A DNA stretch of 26,057 nt from RGIG1681 sp045596905. Its GTDB lineage: Bacteria > Bacillota > Clostridia > Christensenellales > UBA1242. Shown here piece by piece: positions 21,982-26,057 of the stretch (position 1 is its first letter; every line of letters starts with the position of its first letter). The position numbers and the translations under genes are program-made. The notes beneath the pieces were generated by a model. It searched no databases. It was not told where the DNA came from and was given only the letters and a program-made list of their open reading frames with translations. Location of the stretch: contig JAZODG010000015.1 of NCBI GenBank assembly GCA_045596905.1, positions 1 through 26,057 on the forward strand. The letters are read 5' to 3'.

Positions 21982-22030
21982 TTTATGATTTAACAAAAAA
22001 TTTTTACAAATAATATAGGAGGAAATTTTT

Positions 22031-22501
22031 ATGTCAAGAAGAAATAGAGCTGAAGTTCGTGAAGTTGTTGCTGATCCAGTATACGGCTCAAAAGTTGTTA
22101 CTAAAGTTATCAACCAAGTTATGCTTGATGGTAAACGTTCTATTGCTCAAACAGTTGTTTATGATGCAATGAAGATCGCTGCTGAAAAGCTTAACGCTGA
22201 AGCTATTGAAGTATTCAACAAAGCACTCGAAAACTTAAAGCCTGTTCTTGAAGTAAAAGCACGTCGTGTTGGTGGTTCAACATACCAAGTTCCAATGGAA
22301 ATCAGAGCAGAAAGACGTCAAACTCTTGCTATTCGTTGGTTAGTTTTATACGCTAGACAAAGAAGTGAAAGAGGTATGGCTAAAAAACTTGCTGGTGAAC
22401 TTGTTGATGCATACAACAATGCCGGTGGTGCTTTCAAGAAGAAAGAAGACGTACATAGAATGGCTGAAGCTAACAAAGCTTTCGCATCATATCGTTGGTA
22501 A
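22031..22501 (+). CDS. rpsG: Small ribosomal subunit protein uS7
   Basis: The 156-residue uS7 initiates assembly of the 30S head and lines the E site. It begins MSRRNRAEVREVVADPVYGS and holds VINQVMLDGKRSIAQ (27-41), the beta-hairpin segment KARRVGGSTYQVPMEI (76-91), ARQRSERGMAKKLAGEL and the C-terminal KAFASYRW. Length is standard. A strong AGGAGG lies eight bases before the ATG, and the gap to rpsL is 49 bases with no terminator. Confidence 0.98.
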   Translation: MSRRNRAEVREVVADPVYGSKVVTKVINQVMLDGKRSIAQTVVYDAMKIAAEKLNAEAIEVFNKALENLKPVLEVKARRVGGSTYQVPMEIRAERRQTLAIRWLVLYARQRSERGMAKKLAGELVDAYNNAGGAFKKKEDVHRMAEANKAFASYRW

Positions 22502-22505
22502 AAAG

Positions 22506-22528
22506 TTTGCTACTAATTTAGTAGCAAA
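22506..22528 (+). promoter_or_regulatory. Stable hairpin between rpsG and fusA
   Basis: TTTGCTACTA (22506-22515) pairs perfectly with TAGTAGCAAA (22519-22528) around a 3-base loop. No T run follows, so it is not a standard terminator. It begins 4 bases after the rpsG stop and could be an RNA-processing or 3'-end-stabilising element, or a protein-binding site. Confidence 0.6.
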
Positions 22529-22564
22529 TCATATCCAAAATAATTCAAAATTGCTGTATTTTAT

Positions 22565-22593
22565 TTGGTGATTTTGAAAAAAATTAGTATAAT
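22565..22593 (+). promoter_or_regulatory. Internal promoter before fusA
   Basis: TTGGTG (22565-22570), 17-base spacer, TATAAT (22588-22593). A start near 22600 would give fusA-tuf transcripts independent of rpsL-rpsG. It also makes the in-frame start at 22605 unlikely. Confidence 0.55.
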
Positions 22594-22652
22594 TAAATAA
22601 GTAGTTGAAACGAAGAGTTTTAACTAGAAATATATCAGGAGAAAAAGAATTT

Positions 22653-24728
22653 ATGCCTAGAGATTTTGCTATGGACAAGATTCGTAACATTGGTATTATG
22701 GCTCATATCGACGCCGGTAAAACAACAACCAGTGAAAGAATTTTGTTCTATACAGGAAAAACACATAAAATCGGTGAAGTTCATGATGGCGGCGCTACCA
22801 TGGACTGGATGGCACAAGAACAAGAAAGAGGTATTACAATCACTTCTGCTGCAACAACTTGTCACTGGAAAGATTATAAGATCAACCTTATTGATACCCC
22901 AGGACACGTTGACTTCACAATGGAAGTTGAACGTTCACTTCGTGTACTTGACGGTGCTGTTGAAGTATTCACTGCAAAAGAAGGCGTTCAAGCTCAATCA
23001 ATCAAAGTTTGGAATCAAGCTAACAAGTATGGCGTTCCAAGAATCGCTTATGTAAATAAGATGGATACACTTGGTGCAGACTTCTTCTACGCTGTTGACC
23101 AAATGAAAGAAATGCTTGGTGCAAACGCTGTTCCAATTGAACTTCCTATCGGTAAGGAAGACACATTTGAAGGTGTTATTGACTTGGTTCAAATGCACGC
23201 TATCTATTATAGAGATGATGAAGGCAAAGTATTCGACATTGTTGAAATTCCTGCAGACATGAAAGACTTGGCTGAAGAATATCACCAAAAACTTGTTGAA
23301 GCTGTTGCTGAATCAGACGATGCTCTTTTAGAAAAATTCTTCGGTGGTGAAGATCTCACTGTTGATGAAATTAGAAAAGGTATCAGAAAACAAACTATCG
23401 CTCTTAAAATGCTTCCAGTTCTTTGTGGTTCATCTTATAAAAACAAGGGTATTCAAGAACTTCTTGATGCTGTAATTCATTACTTGCCTTGTCCAACAGA
23501 TATCCCACCAATGGCTGGTAAAGATATGAAGGGCAATCCAATTGAATGTGAAGCAAAAGACAATGCACCACTTGCTGGTCTTGCATTTAAAATTGCCACA
23601 GACCAATTTGGTAGACTTACATTCTTCAGAATTTATTCTGGTAAGTTAACATCTGGTTCTTATGTATTAAACACAACAACCGGAGACAAAGAAAGAATTA
23701 GCCGTTTGGTTAGAATGCACTCTAACTCAAGATCTGAAATTTCAGAAGCTTATGCTGGTGATATTGTTGCCATCATTGGTTTGAAAGACACATCTACTGG
23801 TGACACACTTTGTGATGAATCACATGCTGTTCAACTTGAAAACATGGATTATCCAGACCCAGTTATCTCAATGGCTATCGAACCAAAAACAAAAGGCGAT
23901 CAAGAAAAAATGACAAACGCTCTTTTGAAACTTGCTGGCGAAGACCCAAGCTTTAGATTCTCAACAAACCGTGAAACAGGACAAACTGTTATCGCTGGTA
24001 TGGGTGAACTTCACCTTAACATCATGGTTGACCGTATGAAGAGAGAATACAACGTTGAAGCTAACGTTGGTGCTCCACAAGTTGCTTACAAAGAAACACT
24101 CCGTGGTTCTATTGAAGCAGTTGGTAAATACATCAAACAATCTGGTGGTAAAGGTCAATATGGTCACTGCGTTGTTAAGTTTGAAGGTTTGGAACCGGGC
24201 GAAGGATATAAATTTGTTGATGCTACTGTAGGTGGCTCAATTCCAAAAGAATATATCCCAGCTGTTGACAAGGGTATCAGAGAAGCTGCTGCTTCAGGTG
24301 TTCTTGCAGGTTATCCAACTGTTGACTTCAAAGCAACTGTTGTTGACGGAAGCTATCACGAAGTTGACTCTTCAGAAGCTGCGTTTATGATTGCTGGTTC
24401 AATGGCATTCAAAGATGCATTCAAGAGAGGTAATTCAGTAATTCTTGAACCTATCATGAAGGTAGAAGTTCAAGTTCCAGATAAATATCTTGGTGACGTT
24501 CTTGGTGACTTATCACGTAGACGTGGTAACGTTATTGGAACAACACTTAAAAATGGCAACCAAACTGTTGATGCAGAGGTTCCACTTGCTGAAATGTCTG
24601 GATACGTTACTGATTTGAGATCAATCACACAAGGTCGTGGTGACTCATCTATGGAACCATGCAAATATGCTGAAGTTCCAAGAAACATCGCTGAAAAAAT
24701 TATCGGCGATAGAGCTAAAAAAGACTAA
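22653..24728 (+). CDS. fusA: Elongation factor G
   Basis: This 691-residue GTPase drives translocation on the ribosome. The GTPase domain has P-loop AHIDAGKTT (17-25), switch I ending RGITITSAATT, DTPGH and NKMD. Domains II-V follow, with GMGELHLNI in domain III and SGGKGQYGHCVVKFEGLEPG in domain IV. Start: family alignment requires MPRDFAMDKIRNIGIMAH, and AGGAG (22637-22641) lies 11 bases before this ATG. An upstream in-frame start at 22605 would add 16 unrelated residues. The helix after switch II reads VWNQANKYG, where most EF-Gs have WRQADKYG. It lies between rpsG and tuf as usual. Confidence 0.98.
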   Translation: MPRDFAMDKIRNIGIMAHIDAGKTTTSERILFYTGKTHKIGEVHDGGATMDWMAQEQERGITITSAATTCHWKDYKINLIDTPGHVDFTMEVERSLRVLDGAVEVFTAKEGVQAQSIKVWNQANKYGVPRIAYVNKMDTLGADFFYAVDQMKEMLGANAVPIELPIGKEDTFEGVIDLVQMHAIYYRDDEGKVFDIVEIPADMKDLAEEYHQKLVEAVAESDDALLEKFFGGEDLTVDEIRKGIRKQTIALKMLPVLCGSSYKNKGIQELLDAVIHYLPCPTDIPPMAGKDMKGNPIECEAKDNAPLAGLAFKIATDQFGRLTFFRIYSGKLTSGSYVLNTTTGDKERISRLVRMHSNSRSEISEAYAGDIVAIIGLKDTSTGDTLCDESHAVQLENMDYPDPVISMAIEPKTKGDQEKMTNALLKLAGEDPSFRFSTNRETGQTVIAGMGELHLNIMVDRMKREYNVEANVGAPQVAYKETLRGSIEAVGKYIKQSGGKGQYGHCVVKFEGLEPGEGYKFVDATVGGSIPKEYIPAVDKGIREAAASGVLAGYPTVDFKATVVDGSYHEVDSSEAAFMIAGSMAFKDAFKRGNSVILEPIMKVEVQVPDKYLGDVLGDLSRRRGNVIGTTLKNGNQTVDAEVPLAEMSGYVTDLRSITQGRGDSSMEPCKYAEVPRNIAEKIIGDRAKKD

Positions 24729-24787
24729 TATTTTTTAGCAAACCAAACAAATAAAAAATAAAATAAAAATAAAAAGGAGATTATCAA

Positions 24788-25996
24788 ATGGCAAAAGCTA
24801 AATTTGAATCTAAAAAACCACACGTTAACATTGGTACAGTAGGCCACGTTGACCACGGTAAAACAACTTTAACAGCTGCAATCACAATGAACCAAACACA
24901 CAAATTTGGTGGCGATGCTAAAGATTACAGCCAAATCGACTCAGCTCCAGAAGAAAGAGCTAGAGGTATCACAATCAACACTGCACACGTTGAATATGAA
25001 ACAGAAAACAGACACTATGCACACGTTGACTGTCCAGGACACGCTGACTATGTTAAAAACATGATCACTGGTGCTGCTCAAATGGACGGTGCTATCCTTG
25101 TTTGTGCTGCTACAGACGGTGTTATGCCTCAAACTCGTGAACACATCCTTCTTGCTCGTCAAGTAGGCGTTCCAAAAATCGTTGTATTCATGAACAAAAT
25201 GGATCAACTTGGTGGCGACACAGAACTTGCTGACCTTGTAGAAATGGAAATCAGAGAACTCCTTTCTAAATACGAATATGATGGTGACAACACACCAATC
25301 GTTCGTGGTTCTGCTTTCCAAGCTCTTGAAGCTGCAAAAGCTGGCAACTGGGATTCTCCAGAAACAGCATGCATCCAAGAACTTATGGAAGCTGTTGACT
25401 CTTGGATCCCAACTCCAGACAGAGCTACAGATCAACCATTCCTTATGCCAGTTGAAGACGTATTCACAATCACAGGTCGTGGTACAGTTGTTACTGGTAG
25501 AGTTGAAAGAGGTGTTCTTAAGACTGGTGAAACAGTTGAAATCGTTGGTCTTGAAGACAAGCCAAAGAGCTCAGTTGTTACTGGTATCGAAATGTTCAGA
25601 AAAACTCTTGATGAAGCTATCGCTGGTTACAACGTAGGTGTTCTTCTTAGAGGTATCGACAGAACAGACGTTCAAAGAGGTCAAATCCTTGCTAAACCTG
25701 GCACAATTCAACCACACACTGAATTTGAAGCTCAAGTTTACGTATTGACAAAAGAAGAAGGTGGTCGTCACACTGCATTCTTCAACAACTATCGTCCACA
25801 ATTCTATTTCAGAACAACAGACGTTACAGGTTCTATCTCTCTTCCAGAAGGAACAGAAATGGTTATGCCTGGTGACCACACAAAGATGACAGTTCAACTT
25901 ATCGCTCCAGTAGCTATCGAAGAAGGTCTTCGTTTCGCTATTCGTGAAGGTGGTAGAACAGTTGGTTCAGGTGTTGTTTCTAAAATTATTAAATAA
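24788..25996 (+). CDS. tuf: Elongation factor Tu
   Basis: The 402-residue EF-Tu delivers aminoacyl-tRNA to the ribosome. Motifs are GHVDHGKTT (G1, about 18-26), RARGITINTAHVEYET (switch I), DCPGHADYV (G3), NKMD (G4) and GSAF (G5). They are followed by domain II with GRGTVVTGRVERG and domain III with FYFRTTDVTG and the C-terminal GRTVGSGVVSKIIK. After NKMD the sequence reads QLGGDTELADLVEMEIRELL, where most homologues have a VDDEELLEL-type segment, a small lineage difference. AAGGAG lies about eight bases before the ATG. It is the last gene of the str operon; a strong terminator follows. Confidence 0.98.
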   Translation: MAKAKFESKKPHVNIGTVGHVDHGKTTLTAAITMNQTHKFGGDAKDYSQIDSAPEERARGITINTAHVEYETENRHYAHVDCPGHADYVKNMITGAAQMDGAILVCAATDGVMPQTREHILLARQVGVPKIVVFMNKMDQLGGDTELADLVEMEIRELLSKYEYDGDNTPIVRGSAFQALEAAKAGNWDSPETACIQELMEAVDSWIPTPDRATDQPFLMPVEDVFTITGRGTVVTGRVERGVLKTGETVEIVGLEDKPKSSVVTGIEMFRKTLDEAIAGYNVGVLLRGIDRTDVQRGQILAKPGTIQPHTEFEAQVYVLTKEEGGRHTAFFNNYRPQFYFRTTDVTGSISLPEGTEMVMPGDHTKMTVQLIAPVAIEEGLRFAIREGGRTVGSGVVSKIIK

Positions 25997-26026
25997 TTTT
26001 GAATAACATTTAACTTTGTAAATTTT

Positions 26027-26057
26027 AAAACCTAAGCATTTTTGCTTAGGTTTTTTT
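26027..26057 (+). terminator. Terminator of the str operon
   Basis: AAAACCTAAGCA (26027-26038) pairs with TGCTTAGGTTTT (26043-26054) around TTTT, with the T run reaching the window end. It begins 30 bases after the tuf stop. Confidence 0.93.

Noticed and set aside
21565..22113. A 182-codon minus-strand ORF across rpsL.
   Set aside because: It is antisense to rpsL and the start of rpsG, with no ribosome binding site and composition of a shadow frame.
24941..25435. A 164-codon minus-strand ORF within tuf.
   Set aside because: It is antisense to tuf, with Cys/Phe/Ser-rich composition typical of reverse-frame translation of highly biased codons.

Overview
The window is AT-rich chromosomal DNA from a low-GC, endospore-forming Firmicute, most likely an uncultured gut-type member of class Clostridia. 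The grounds are a GerA-GerB-GerC germinant-receptor operon, consensus TTGACA/TATAAT promoters, strong AGGAGG ribosome binding sites, U-tailed hairpin terminators and the protein families present. I see no rRNA, tRNA, CRISPR array, IS element or prophage module.

Layout. 195-2106: a ParM/StbA-type actin-like ATPase and an unrecognised Met/Pro/Gln-rich partner, forming one transcription unit with its own promoter and terminator. 2141-2431: a short intergenic region with an extended -10, a 14-bp palindrome and a 35-codon ORF whose start resembles a CarD N-terminus. 2432-4377: a translationally coupled pair, a condensation/alcohol-acetyltransferase-like enzyme and a zinc-ribbon membrane protein. 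4473-8307: the ger operon, three genes joined by ATGA overlaps, preceded by a sequence that fits a forespore sigma-G promoter. 8370-9332: an unrecognised cytosolic protein, convergent with a P-type cation ATPase (9378-12059, minus strand) and sharing a bidirectional terminator with it.

12330-15667: the rpsF-ssb-rpsR operon with a candidate S6:S18 autoregulatory leader. It is followed by an unknown gene and the replicative helicase dnaB; rplI and gdpP, which often lie between rpsR and dnaB in Firmicutes, are absent. 15759-17369: a membrane-anchored DUF4097-like beta-repeat protein. 17624-19046: three closely packed small genes (a HicB-like protein and two unknowns), convergent with a GNAT-like protein (19094-19747, minus). 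19836-20456: a SAM methyltransferase. 20542-21390: a charged, probably coiled-coil protein. 21604-25996: the str operon rpsL-rpsG-fusA-tuf, with a long leader before rpsL, a hairpin plus an internal promoter before fusA, and a strong terminator at the window end.

Together the window mixes core translation and replication genes with sporulation and lineage-specific genes. The least explained parts are the actin-like ATPase with its partner, the GerC protein without a lipobox, the 17624-19046 cluster and the gene that sits where rplI is expected. Several starts were moved from the longest ORF to an internal ATG because the ribosome binding site, the promoter position or family alignment required it (gerA-type gene, rpsF, the 13496 gene, dnaB, the 17961 gene, the 20542 gene, fusA).
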